Source of the DNA: Pterois miles | Lineage: Eukaryota; Chordata; Actinopteri; Perciformes; Scorpaenidae | DNA length: 64,000 nt | Direction of reading: 5' to 3' | Assembly: GCA_947000775.1 (NCBI GenBank) | Contig: CAMQGK010000334.1 | Location: 4,040,501 to 4,104,500 of the forward strand | In this document: piece after piece, positions 24,060-34,485 of the stretch | How the letters are laid out: each line of letters starts with the position of its first letter | Numbering within the stretch: the stretch's first letter is position 1 | Notes under the pieces: model-generated | What the model was told of the DNA's origin: nothing | What the model saw: the letters and a program-made list of their open reading frames with translations, nothing else | The model's database searches: none | Made by a program: the position numbers and the translations under genes

Positions 24060-24370
24060 ACAACCATCCATCAATCTTGAACCGCTTATCCTGTTAGGAG
24101 TTGCGGGGGGGGGCTGGAGTCGGTCCTAGCTGGCATTGGGCGAAGGCGGGGTTCACCCTGGACAGGTCGCCAGTCCATCGCAGGGCACATAGAGACAGAC
24201 AACATGGAGACAGACAGCATGGAGACAGACAAGCATTCACGCTTACATCCACACCCACGGGCAATTTAGAGTAATCAATTAACCTAAACTGCATGTCTTT
24301 GGATTGTGGGAGGAAGCCGAAGACAACCCTCAGTTAACATGGCAAGAACATTCAAACCACACAGCTGTGA
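24060..24370 (+). repeat. High-copy teleost repeat, copy 2
   Basis: Most complete copy in the window, beginning with CCATCCATCAATCTTGAACC and running to the start of the L2 fragment. Same diagnostic blocks as 22441-22680. Confidence 0.8.
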
Positions 24371-25120
24371 GGTGACAGTGTTATCCGTTGCACCATCGTG
24401 CAGTCCAGTTCTGTTATATTTTATTATTTTCTACATTTTCATGCTATGTGCTCGCTCCACTGCATTCGTCTCAGGTGATGCTGAGGATTACAAACAAGCC
24501 AGATACAACCTGCGTGGATCCATCATGATCACCACTGCAGACCCCCAGCACATGTGGCAAGGTCTGCAACACATCACACACTACAAGACAACCAGCCAAG
24601 CCACACTACCAGAGGAGCTGAATGGGTTCTACACTCACTTCAAGGCCCTCGACACAGACCAAGGGAAGAGGATTCTGGCCATAGAGGGCACTCAGGACAC
24701 GCCACTCCCTGCATCATCGGTGGAGGTGTGTACGGCTCTGAGGAGAAACTAACCCAAGGAATGCAGCTGGTCCAGATAACATCCCTGCACATGCACTCAG
24801 GCTCTGCTCAACAGAGCTAGATGATGTGCTGGCAGACATTTTCAATCTGTCCCTTACTCAGGTCTCTGTGCCTGCCTGCTTCAAGTCCACCACCATCGTC
24901 CTCCCAACGAAGAGCACAGTGACCTGCCTAAATGACTATTGTCCCATTGCACTCACCTTGATTGCGATGAAATGTTTTGAAAGGATAGTCATGACACATA
25001 TCAAAAAGACTATCCGAGCCACCTTGGATTCCCTGCAGTTAGCATACCATCAGAACCGTTCCACTGAGGATGCAGTCAGCGCCGCCATACACACAATTTC
25101 CCAACTTGGGATCAATAAAG

Positions 25121-25123
<3 letters not shown>

Positions 25124-25170
<47 letters not shown>
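25124..25170 (+). repeat. (TATC)n microsatellite behind a LINE/SINE-type 3' tail
   Basis: The repeat follows GGGATCAATAAAGTATC, the typical 3' tail of teleost L2-related elements, suggesting a separate insertion or recombination preceding the SINE. The sequence then switches directly into the SINE head. Confidence 0.8.
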
Positions 25171-25508
25171 GGGGGCGGCAGTAGCTCAGTCTGTAGGGAG
25201 TTGGCTTGGGAACCGGAGGGTCACCGGTTCAAGTCCCGACATGGACCAAAAACTGAGTGTGAACTGGTAGCTGGAGAGGTGCCAGTTTACCTCTTGGGCA
25301 CTGCCGAGGTGCCCCTGAGCAAGGCACCAAACCCCCAACTGCTCGGGGCGCTTGTCAGGAGCAGCCCCCTCACTCTGACATCTCTCCATTAATGCACGTA
25401 TGTGTGTTTCAGGTCTGCATGTACCATGTATGAGTTTAACAGAGTGTAAATTGAATTTCCCCATTGTGGGACTAATAAAGGTAGATCTATCTATCTATCT
25501 ATCTATCT
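25170..25508 (+). mobile_element. tRNA-derived SINE, copy 2, full length
   Basis: The head has an A-box-like TAGCTCAGTCTGTAGGGAG and B box GGTTCAAGTCC at 25226-25236. A ~180-bp body follows, then a LINE-related tail (TTGAATTTCCCC...ACTAATAAAGG) and a short (ATCT)n. It is inserted into the L2 LINE between two RT segments. The RNA polymerase III boxes belong to the SINE and do not mark a tRNA gene. Confidence 0.9.
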
Positions 25509-25539
25509 CACACAGCCTCACACTTAGAAAGCATGAACA

Positions 25540-25625
25540 CATATCGTTAGCCTCGTAGCATAATTGCCTACATCATATACCGTAATATATGACTCAGGCA
25601 ATTATGGCACGAGACTAATGATATG
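25540..25625. mobile_element. 86-bp palindromic foldback element inside the L2
   Basis: Arms of 30 bp (25540-25569 and 25596-25625) are inverted with a few mismatches around a 26-base centre. It splits the L2 coding sequence just before the FIDSSSAFNT motif. Confidence 0.65.
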
Positions 25626-26350
25626 TTAGAATGATATTCATTGACTCCAGCTCAGCATTCAACACAGTCATATCACACAGACTCGCTGAGAAGCTTCTCA
25701 CCCTGGGACTGATACCCTCCCTCTGTGATTGGGTGCTAAACTTCTTAACAGACATACACCAGTCAGTCAGAGTTGGAAATCGCAGATCAGGCATAAGAAC
25801 TGTAAGCACAGGGACCCTCCAGGGCCCCCCAGAGCCCCCTGCCATACATTCTTTTCACATATGACTGTGTCGTCTCCTAGACCAACACCAGCATTATTAA
25901 GTTTGTGTATGACATAACAGTCATTGGACTGATCACTGGTGGGGATGAGAGAGGGTATAGAAGAGAATTGAAAGATCTGGCCGACTGGTGTCAGGAAAAA
26001 AAATTTCTCCCTAAACACCGACAAGACCAATGAGATTATTATTGATCCTAGGAGGAAGAAGGGGCGGCACCTGCCAGTTTACGTCAGGGAGACAGCGGTA
26101 GAGCAGGTGAACACCTTTAAATTCCCCGGCACCCACATCAGTGATGATTTCACCTGGTCTCACAACACACGGCAGATAATCAAAAAATCCCAGCAGCGAC
26201 TGTACTTCTTAAGGAGACTGAGGAAATTTGGCAATTCAGCCCAAATCCTCTGTGACTTCAGGGGTACAGTTGTGAGTGTCCTTTACCAGTTATATCACAG
26301 TCTGGTATGGAAACAGCACCGGTAAGGACAGGTAGGCTGAGTCCGTACTG

Positions 26351-26929
26351 CAGCGGCCCCAGGTTCAAATCCAGCCAGGGACCCTTTGCTGCATGTTGCC
26401 TGTCTCCCCCATCAATACTGTCGGTGTCAATAAAAATGAACAAAACTCCAAAAAACATAACATTGAAAAAAGTCAGCTGAATCGCAGCATCAAACACTGC
26501 CCCCTCCCCCTCCCATTGAACTGTACCACACTTGTACCACACACGTGCTGTATTGCTGTTCATGTTTACACGCAGTGCATTATTACTACTTGTATTTGTA
26601 ATATTTACATGATGCATAGTGCACTTTACTGTTTTAAAATTTTAACTTTTTAACTTGTATTTTTTACTTAAATGTTTTGTTTCTCTTACTGTTGCAGTAA
26701 CAGGGAAGGGACACTAACAAAATAAGCAATTAATTGTATGGTGTAACTGCTGTGTTTTTACTGTGTGTGTGACACTGAACTTGAATCTTGAATCTTAAAA
26801 TGTATGTATTTATTATTTAAAATCAATTACCAACACAAAACAATGACGTATGTTGTCCAGAAACCCTCACAGGTACAGCATTTAGCATAAAAAATAAGCT
26901 CAAATCATAACATGACAGCCCAACAGGCA
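26351..26929. other. L2 3' region and AT-rich sequence
   Basis: The stretch up to about 26800 probably includes the 3' untranslated part of the L2, ending near CTTGAATCTTGAATCTT. Nothing else is recognised. Confidence 0.4.
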
Positions 26930-27175
26930 ACAACAGCTGTCAGTGTGTCAGTGTGCTGACTTGACTATGATGCCCCAAACTGCATGTGATTGTCATCAAG
27001 TGGGCGTGTCTGTAAAGGGGAGACTCCTGGGTACCCAGAGAACCCATGTTCATTCACATGTCTTGAAGTTTGAGGTCAAGGGACAGTCTGAAATTGTCAG
27101 TCAGTCCAAGCCAGGTTTTAACTCACCAAAATTATTTAAGCATTATTTAACCTCCTTCGCAACAAGCTAGTTTTA
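26930..27175 (+). repeat. Dispersed repeat, copy 2
   Basis: Partner of 18571-18745, in the same orientation and somewhat more complete on its right side. Confidence 0.75.
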
Positions 27176-27639
27176 TCTGTTGCGAAGTATCGTCATTCTA
27201 GCTTTAAAATGGAACCTGCTACAACCTAAAAATAGTATGTTGTCATAATGCGTAATAGAAATTAGTGATGTTACAGCAAAGTAACATCAATGTGTTATTA
27301 TTGCGTTAACTTTAACAGCCCAAATAATTGCTTACTATTTTTTAATTAGTTTATTGTTGAATAGCCTGGGAAAGTTATGAGCTCTGAACAGCCTTTGATG
27401 AATTCATATGAAAAGTATCATCTGGGCAGACCCACATACTGCTTCCAGTAAGTCTGTGTGCAAACCGCCTTTTCCAGCCTGCACAGATGCCATCTCGGTT
27501 ATTAAAAAAGCAGCAGGTAAACACATGACACTCCCATCTTTCCTGTGAGTAAGCAATTAAGATCATTGAATAATTATCAGTACAAAAAACAATTCAGTAA
27601 CACATGAAGGTGTACTTTCTTTAAAATTTTTGTTTTTAA
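27176..27639. other. Intergenic sequence, nothing recognised
   Basis: AT-rich, no coding or transposon signature that can be supported. Confidence 0.4.
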
Positions 27640-28015
27640 AAAGGAATGAAAGAAGTAGATCACGGGTGGCTGGTGTCTCCCTTAGAGGTAGGGTGAGAAG
27701 CTCAGCCATCCATGAGGGACTTGGAGTAGAGACGCTGCTCTTTGAAAGGAGCCAGGTAAAGGGGTTTGGGCATCTGGTAGGATGCCCCCTGGGCGCCTCC
27801 CTAGGGAGGTATTCCAGGCAGGCAGGCAGGGAAGACCCAGGACAAGGTGGAGAGATTATGTCTTCACACTGGCCTGGGAACACCTCAGGATCCCCCAGTC
27901 AGAGCTGCTTAATGTGACCCGGGAAAGGGAAGTTTGGGGTCCCCTGCTGGAGCTGTTGCCCCTGCGACCCGACCCCGAATACGTGGTTGGCGATGAGTGA
28001 TGAGTGATGAAAGGT
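27640..28015 (+). mobile_element. LINE ORF2 C-terminal fragment
   Basis: The plus strand encodes the tail seen in a widespread teleost non-LTR element, spread over two frames because of one frameshift: an ARS-LRGRVRSSAIHEG part, then MPPGRLPREVF...GRPRTRWRDYVF-LAWEHLRIPQ...EREVWGPLLELLPLRPDP and stop. No RT catalytic domain is present, so this is a 5'-truncated copy. Confidence 0.7.
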
Positions 28016-29912
28016 CTTATGCTTGAATGTATGCCAAGTTCTGCCCATTAACCCTGAAAATAATGTTATCCATCCATCTATTGTCTGTAATAATTTCTAA
28101 TTATCTGTCGGGCTGGATCCGATCCAAGCAGACATTAAGTGAAGGTTTGGTACACCCCGGACAGGTCACCACATTGTGAACATGGTGTTATATAATATAT
28201 TTTTTGTGTCTTTGAAGAAACTTTTTAATATGTCCTGAAGAGCCGTTGCAAGGTGGAGAAATGATCTATGGCTTCATTTCAGTAGCTAGTATGGTTGCTA
28301 GTGTTGTCTTTTTTAGCATACATTTTAAAAATGTATTTTTGATTTTTTTTAATTAAATTTTTTAAATTTTATTTAACACCTGTTAAAAGCAAAACAAGGT
28401 GAGGTTATTTTAATAGGCCCTTATAAGGGTCCTTTAACCATCTTTGCCATTTCGGACACACACCCCTTTTTGTAGCCTTAAAATGGACCCATACCAGCAT
28501 CTCTGACCCTGGCTTGCCCAGTGACTGGCTCTATAGCCCCTACTGCAGACATACTGTAGCTATACAGGGAACAGTGGTGCCCCAAATCAGGAATCCAACC
28601 CAGTGATGTCAACACGAGAGACACCTTCACGCCTCAACCAAGGCGACAGGAATAGATTGAAAATTCCATCACAGTCATTTATGTTTTCTTGTCTTCCTCG
28701 CTGCGAATGGCCAGAAGCTCCTGCACCTCAAAGTCTCGCCAAACATCTGTGTTGTTCTCGTCCTTCAATCCGGAGTGCCTGAAATAATTCCTGCTGCTGT
28801 TGCTCTGCTTGTTTATGACCTCCGGCGACCTGTGACAGTTGCGTCATGGCTGTGTGCCCTCATTTTTAACAAACAGATTTGTCCCACCTTGTTTGTTAGC
28901 AACCCTGGTCTGTGCCATTCATATTGAAATCCACCTCTTGACTTTGATTATAAAGGCGAGTCAATCAACATGGATTGACCCTTTCATACACACAATCAAC
29001 CTGGATCAACCCTGCTTGAGTCCTTGGTGTGAAAGGGGTATCAGTTACATAATGTTTTACTGCTGCCCCCATGCACAGCAATATATTGCTTTGCTCCTGT
29101 TGGTACTCCTGCTTGTTTCTCCAAACTGGGGTTGTGACTACCATTATCTACTACTGCTGTAGGTAATACACTGCCTATAGATGAGTAGCCTACCTCAGAC
29201 AAACCCCCTTCAAAACTCCCAAACTGTCCCTTTAATGTTGTGTGTTCTCCTCTGCCCTCAGGCAGCAAAGTTTGTTTCAGCTACAACTGATTGACCGATG
29301 ACTTTTATGGGTGGGCCACACATAGAGAGCATTATTTTTATTGCTCCATATGTCATTCAGAAAATGTGGGAGACTTTTAGCTTTAGTTTGAGGAATTTGT
29401 TTGTCTCCTTTACTTTTTGCAACATTTAAATATGATTTAAGATAGTTTGCATAGATTGTGGAGCAGTTGAAGAAAGTAGGAGACAGTCTGAACTATGATA
29501 TGCAGCGCTCAAAGTGGGCTATTCACCGGTAGGCAGTACCTTTCCACATCAGATTTTCTGAGCGATTCGTAATGACTTAATTACATTTAATGATGTGGTG
29601 TAGCACCTGCATTTAATGCCACACCTTGTATGCCATATCAACATAAAATCAATGTAGACAATGTGTAAACACTCTGGGTGTACCAGGGTTAGTTGATTGA
29701 GCTGTTTGCGTCCTTTTTATGAAATAATGGAATAATTGTTGATTGTGAACAAATATAATTAATGAAACATTGCTTATCGCTCTTTAGAGTTACAGAATAG
29801 AATTTGACAGGACAAAAATTTCCAGAAGAACTGAATACAGACTGTAATATGGGTTTAAATAATAAAATAATTATTAATGAAGAATTTTTGGGTGTTATCT
29901 GTAAAAACAAAG
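28016..29912. other. Intergenic sequence with decayed repeats
   Basis: A weak remnant of the high-copy repeat may lie at 28070-28170 (CACCCCGGACAGGTCACCA). Several short open frames exist, including one of 107 codons at 28839, but they lack recognisable motifs or splice partners. Confidence 0.4.
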
Positions 29913-30445
29913 GTCCAAAATAGAGGTCGCCCGATATGGGATTTTATGGCCAATGCTGATGCCAATTTTTTTTTTTTTTTACAGACAACACAGATGGCCG
30001 ATATATGATACCTTTTTTTTGCCGATTTCTTTGGCTGGTTTTATTTTTCCTCCATCTTATAAAGTATAACAGCTTAATAATAACAAATGATACACAGAAT
30101 TTCATAACTTAAGTAAGTAGTTATTGAACAACACTGGCCATGACTGCCCATGTGAGGAGCGTGTGGCATCTGTGTTACCTGTTGTTTTTCATTTCACCGT
30201 CCATGTTAACGCGTTAGAGCTACCACTCCGTGTGTCTCACACGAGTCTCAGCTGTGTCTCTTCTAGAGATTTGAGAGCGAAACGCTGCAGAAACGCAGCT
30301 AACATGCAGCTGGTGTGAACAACAGACGCGTGACTCACGCAGCCACGAGGTAACGCAGCTGCCACGCTTGTCAAGCGGCCGGTCTGGGCTACATCTACTG
30401 AGGTCTTTCTGGCAAAAATTTAATCAAAGGCAACTGGACTTAGAT

Positions 30446-30504
30446 TTGTCCCTCAAGACATTTCGCCCCTTATCCAAGTGGCTTCATCAGTTCGAACGCT
30501 GCAG
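30446..30504 (-). ncRNA. Hammerhead ribozyme motif, minus strand (left arm)
   Basis: Reading the minus strand, the mirror copy has CTGATGA (30490-30484), the same stem II, GAAA (30464-30461), then T and GTC (30459-30457). The base after GAAA is T where the other arm has C, which may weaken the minimal stem III. Confidence 0.5.
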
Positions 30505-30741
30505 TCTGACTAGTCCCCACTAGTCTGACAAACAGTGAAGTAAGACCCAGGTTTTTAACCTCTGCTGTGGAAGTGTCCGCCCCTTATTCTCCTAAGACAA
30601 TAGTTCGTTGGTGGAGTTTCAGTGTGAGTCCCACTAGTGAACGACAGTCGTTAAGGATTCAATGGGGCCAACGACAACAGTCGTTAGGCATGATGTGCGT
30701 TGCCAGTGGACGACAGTCGTTGTGGTCGTTAGGGTCCCTAA

Positions 30742-30800
30742 CTGCAGCGTTCGAACTGATGAAGCCACTTGGATAAGGGGCGAAACGTCTTCAGGGACAA
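30742..30800 (+). ncRNA. Hammerhead ribozyme motif, plus strand (right arm)
   Basis: CTGATGA at 30756-30762 is followed by a 7-bp stem (GCCACTT/AAGGGGC, one A-G mismatch, GGAT loop). Then come GAAA at 30782-30785 and CGTC, with the predicted cut after C30789. Stem I can start with GAA just before CTGATGA pairing with TTC after the cut. Stem III is almost absent, as in many Penelope-type hammerheads, so a single copy may cleave poorly. Confidence 0.6.
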
Positions 30801-31068
30801 ATCTAAGTCCAGTTGCCTTCGATTCAATTTTTGCCAGAATGAATATGACCTGGATGAATGAGAACCTTCAGATACTTATCTACTGAGGTCTGCTGGTAGG
30901 ATGGCAATTTGATTGACACAAGGCACGGTGTCACGTGTTCTACAGCAACAACACCAGGCTGATGTGTCTGCTTGGTAATCGGCTTCATATGCTCAGGCAT
31001 TGGCCGATGCCGTTTATGAAAAAAAAAAAAAAAAAATAAGAAAAACTCAGTTGACCTCTAGTCCAAAA

Positions 31069-31668
31069 TGATGAATTACATGGACTTAAGACAAAAACCT
31101 TCAAATTTTCAAGGGGGTGGACCTCCAAAGCCAGTATATCTTGATATCTTTTATTCACTGTAAAAATTAAGAATGTAGGGGAGACTGGTTCTAGTTGTCA
31201 CACTGTTATGACTTGCCAAGAAGTGGATTAGTTGGAACAACAAAACTTTTAATTAATAAGTGGAGAGAATGAATGTCATAAAGGTGAATCATGGGTCCAT
31301 TTTGGCCAACAGCCCAGCACATAGGTCTTTGGTGTTTTGTCAAACCACATCGTTATAATCTTTAGACGCTGCGCAAAGATGCCCGGGTGTGGCAGAGGGT
31401 GTCACATGTTACAGAAAGTACAAGCTAATATATTGGATGACAAAGAGGTGCAAGCCATGACACCTGACTGCACCTGGCAGAAGCAGGACCAAAACATCAC
31501 AGGTAGAGTGACAAGCTTCTTGCCTTACTTTTAAACTTTCATATACAGTAGTTTTTATTCACTCTTGTAAAGAGCAGCTGTACTTCAGGCAACCATTCCC
31601 TCTTATATCAGCATTTTATCAGTTAATCAGTGTGCACAGTATATAACAGGACTATGTCTTTTTCAGAG
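31069..31668. other. Region just upstream of peroxidase copy A
   Basis: Contains GTAGGGGAGACTGGTTCTAG at about 31176, resembling one end of the TIR element at 33629-34485 and probably a truncated copy. The rest should hold the promoter and a non-coding first exon of the peroxidase gene, because a splice-acceptor-like CTTTTTCAG sits directly before the AGATG start. No exact promoter can be placed. Confidence 0.4.
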
Positions 31669-31879
31669 ATGAAGGGTTTTTTGTGCCTGATTGCTGCAGG
31701 TCTTTACCTGTGTTTGCAAACCCATGTGAATGCTGGTGAGTATGACCTCTACCAAAGTGAGTTAAATATTGTTATTATAAATGTGTATAAAATAGTCTCC
31801 TGCTCCAGTTTATTTTGTTATTTTGATAAAAACTTAAAGAGGGTCAAAGTTCAAGCCGGTTTGGGGCCCTTCTGTGTGG

Positions 31880-32095
31880 AGTTTGCAATTTTCTTCAGGT
31901 TCTCTGGTTTCTTCTCACAGTGCAACGATGTGCAGGTTAATTGTTGACTCTAAATTGCCTGTAGGTGGGAATTTGAGCGTGAATGGTTGTCTGTCTCTTT
32001 GTGTCAACCCCATGATAGTCTAGCAACTTGTCCAAGGTGTACCTCGCCTTCGCCCAGTGTCAGCTGGGTTCAGCTCCAAGCCAACCTGCTGTTAG
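31880..32095 (-). repeat. High-copy teleost repeat, copy 3 (copy A intron 1)
   Basis: Reverse-oriented relative of 24060-24370, recognisable by CCTTCGCCCAGTGTCAGCTGG and GTCTGTCTCT, diverged. Confidence 0.65.
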
Positions 32096-33628
32096 ATACT
32101 GAGGTCCAAGTCCCCCTTTATCTCTGTCAGATACTAAGTGGCCATATCTAATAGATGCAAATTGGTTTGTTACATTACTGACTTTCCCCTGTTCATCTCT
32201 CTCCTTGCTGTGTGCTGCTACCACTGTACTTAGGCACTCACACCAAGCAGAGACGACAGCCTGCCCTTCGGCTGCATTCATTCAAAATCCAGCAATACCG
32301 TACCTTCCTGCAGGGTTGGTGCGCAGAGTTGTTTGCCGTTCGTTGTGTGTTTATTTGTGTTTAGAACGCCACAAGACAATCAGAAAACATAATGTTTTAA
32401 AATAATGTTTTACCTCTCTGATTCACAGCTTTTCACATAGCTATCATTCTCTATTTCCCTCTCGGCTCAAGGGACCAACTTTGAATGCTGTGTGTTTGCA
32501 AGCAGCAACCAACAAGGGTTACATATTATGCTTATAGGAGAGAGTGAGGAAATAAAGAAACCACAGTGAAATGTGACTGGATTGTGTTTAAGACTGCAGA
32601 TAGGAGCCTACATAAAAGATGTTTTGTGCCTTCAGAACCACGTTTGAGCAGAGACGTCATTGAGAAAGCAGTGATTGAAGCCAAAGCCACAGTCGATGCA
32701 GCTTATATCTACTCCAGAAAAGAGTAAGTGTGCAAACCCTGTGATCTCACAACATGAAAATGTAGGCACACATTCAAACTCTAGGTTGTATGCCATCAGA
32801 AGCATCTCAGTGCTCATAAATGTGACCTCTCCACGCAAAACAGGAGCGTTGACCGTGTGAGGAGGAGTGCAGCGAGTCATTCAAATGTCCTGCGTTTGTT
32901 GCGGCAGCCTGCCGGGCTTACACGTAATGCTGTGCGTGCATTTGATTATATGGATAATGCTGTTAATGTGATCAAGAGATCTGTAACAAAATGTCTCGAA
33001 TGCTCCATCAATGTGACAGGTGTGTATCCAAAATAGGTTCTTTGAATTTTCCATACAGATGGCTGCAAGTCTACTGTATTATCAACTATGTCTATTTCTT
33101 GTCTCTGTTAATTAGACCTGATCTCTGCGGAGGATCTGCAGGTCATTGCTAATCTGACAGGCTGCTCTCCTCTAATTCGTATCCCTTCCTGCAGCACCAA
33201 TTTAGACATGTTTCGCACAGCAAGTGGCGTCTGCAACAACGAGTGAGGCAACTTTGATTTTCATTTGTTTGCCCTGGGGCCAGATTGAATGATGTCAAAG
33301 ATTTTTCTGTAATAAGATACTTGGCAGTATGATTGCCAATGACTGGTACACTATGTACATGAAAGACCTACGTTCTGTATGAGACAAAGAGAAAGAAAAA
33401 TCACTGTTTTGTTTTATTTTTGCCTAGAATAAACACTCGCTTGGGATCGTCCAACACACCTTTCACCCGCTGGCTTCCAGCCGATTACCAGGATGGAATC
33501 TCTCTGCCCAAAGGCTGGGACCGTTATTACAGAATCAACAATCACAGACTTCCCTTGGTAACATACTTGAGAATATCATCTTTACCGGCTACGCCACACA
33601 TGAACATACAGCAAAAAACACTTGTAGT

Positions 33629-34485
33629 TGTAGGGGAGACCAGTGTCAATTGCAACATTTTTTGGTTTGGATGTCATTACTCAAAAACCTCTTGAGCTAT
33701 TGGATACATTTTTAAGTCTTCTGTGTGGAATTAGCATGTTCTCCCCATGTTAGCATGGTTTTTCCCCGACTTCCTCCCACAGTCCAGACATGCAGTTAAT
33801 TGATGACCCTAAATTGCCCGTAGGTGTTAATGTGCGTGTGAATGTTTGTCTGTCTCTGTGTGCCCTGCAATGGTGACCTGTCCAGGGTGTCCCCTGCCTT
33901 CACCCAGTGCCAGCTGGGAAGGCCTAACGGGATGAGGGGATGCAGATGGATGGATGGAGGAACCCTTGTCCCCACATTGAGAAGCAAGAGACTTGACCAC
34001 TGCATAAATACATGATGAATAGAGTCTACATAGACATATTTAAACTGAACACAATAGACTTTTGTTTAGTTATTCTAGAAACAAAAATCATAATTTTGAT
34101 GTCATTACTAAGAGGGACACCATTTTGATGGCGTCTGTGTCAATTGTAAATCAGTTTTATTTGTATAGCCCAAAATCACAAATCACTAATTTGCCTCAGG
34201 GGCTTTGCAATCTGTACATGTACATCTGTACGACCCTCTCCCCCCAAAAAACCTTTAACATGGAAAAAAAATAATGGAAGAAACCTCAGGAAGAGCAACA
34301 GAGGAACATGATGAAAATACAACACAGACAACCTCTATGACAAAACTGACTACATATAATACGAACATACTGCGTGTGAGAAGGTGAATCCAGGAGGATG
34401 TCAAGCAGCTTCCCAGCCTCCTCTCCTGGTAAATTTCTGACAGGAGATATTTGAGATTTTAGAATTGCCCCTGGTCTCCCCTACA
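33629..34485. mobile_element. TIR element in intron 5 of peroxidase copy A
   Basis: The left end is TGTAGGGGAGACCAG and the right end CTGGTCTCCCCTACA, its exact inverse, with looser pairing inward. The matching intron of copy B (44691-44817) is only 127 bp and lacks it, giving a paralogous empty site. Inside are a reverse copy of the high-copy repeat (33715-33955) and another common fish repeat from about 34140 (TTTATTTGTATAGCCCAAAA...TTTGCCTCAGGGGCTTTGCA). No transposase is encoded. Confidence 0.75.
33715..33955 (-). repeat. High-copy teleost repeat, copy 4
   Basis: Inside the TIR element above, in reverse orientation. Ends with GGATGCAGATGGATGGATGG. Confidence 0.75.

Larger units (their letters stand above)
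24420..26350 (+). mobile_element. Decayed L2/CR1-type LINE with nested insertions
   Basis: Pieces of a reverse-transcriptase ORF occur in order on the plus strand. Around 24470-24750 there is the linker before the RT (WQGLQHITHYKT). At 24826-25110 comes the RT start (DIFNLSLTQVSVPACFKSTT, MKCFERIVMTHIK, LAYHQNRSTEDAV). At 25630-25860 comes FIDSSSAFNTVI...GLIPSLCDWVLNFLT, and at 26100-26325 FKFPGTHISDD...QQRLYFLRRLRKFG. This order and these motifs fit the teleost L2/CR1 group. The ORF is broken by frameshifts, stops and deletions, notably around 25860-26040 where the catalytic FADD region should be; only VYDI-like remnants remain there. A SINE and a palindromic element interrupt it. Confidence 0.8.
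30393..30891. mobile_element. Penelope-like fragment with inverted 98-bp terminal repeats
   Basis: A 471-bp insertion (30407-30877) is flanked by a 14-bp duplication ATCTACTGAGGTCT at 30393-30406 and 30878-30891. Arms 30407-30504 and 30742-30839 are inverted with few mismatches. Each carries a hammerhead-type core (CTGATGA...GAAA...GTC), a feature described for Penelope-like retroelements. The 237-bp centre has no reverse transcriptase but repeats an ACGACAGTCGTT-type palindrome. It is nested inside the hAT-like element. Confidence 0.65.
29913..31068 (+). mobile_element. hAT-like non-autonomous element with 8-bp target duplication
   Basis: The element runs 29921-31060. It begins TAGAGGTCGCCCGATATGGG and ends in the inverted TTGACCTCTA. 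Both sides are flanked by the identical 8-mer GTCCAAAA (29913-29920 and 31061-31068). An 8-bp duplication with short TIRs is characteristic of hAT transposons. There is no transposase. Opposing poly(T) and poly(A) runs lie near the ends (29970 and 31020), and GGCCGATGCCG-type subterminal motifs occur on both sides. A second element is inserted at 30407-30877. Confidence 0.85.

Noticed and set aside
25181..25240. tRNA gene suggested by A and B boxes
   Set aside because: The boxes belong to a SINE head present in three copies; no complete cloverleaf with an anticodon arm was found.
24306..25392. Two long open frames (148 and 188 codons)
   Set aside because: They read through a high-copy repeat, an L2 LINE fragment, a microsatellite and a SINE; not a host gene.
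31337..31534. 65-codon frame with several cysteines just upstream of peroxidase copy A
   Set aside because: No signal peptide, no family match that I recognise, no counterpart upstream of copy B, and repeat ends nearby; not supportable as an exon.
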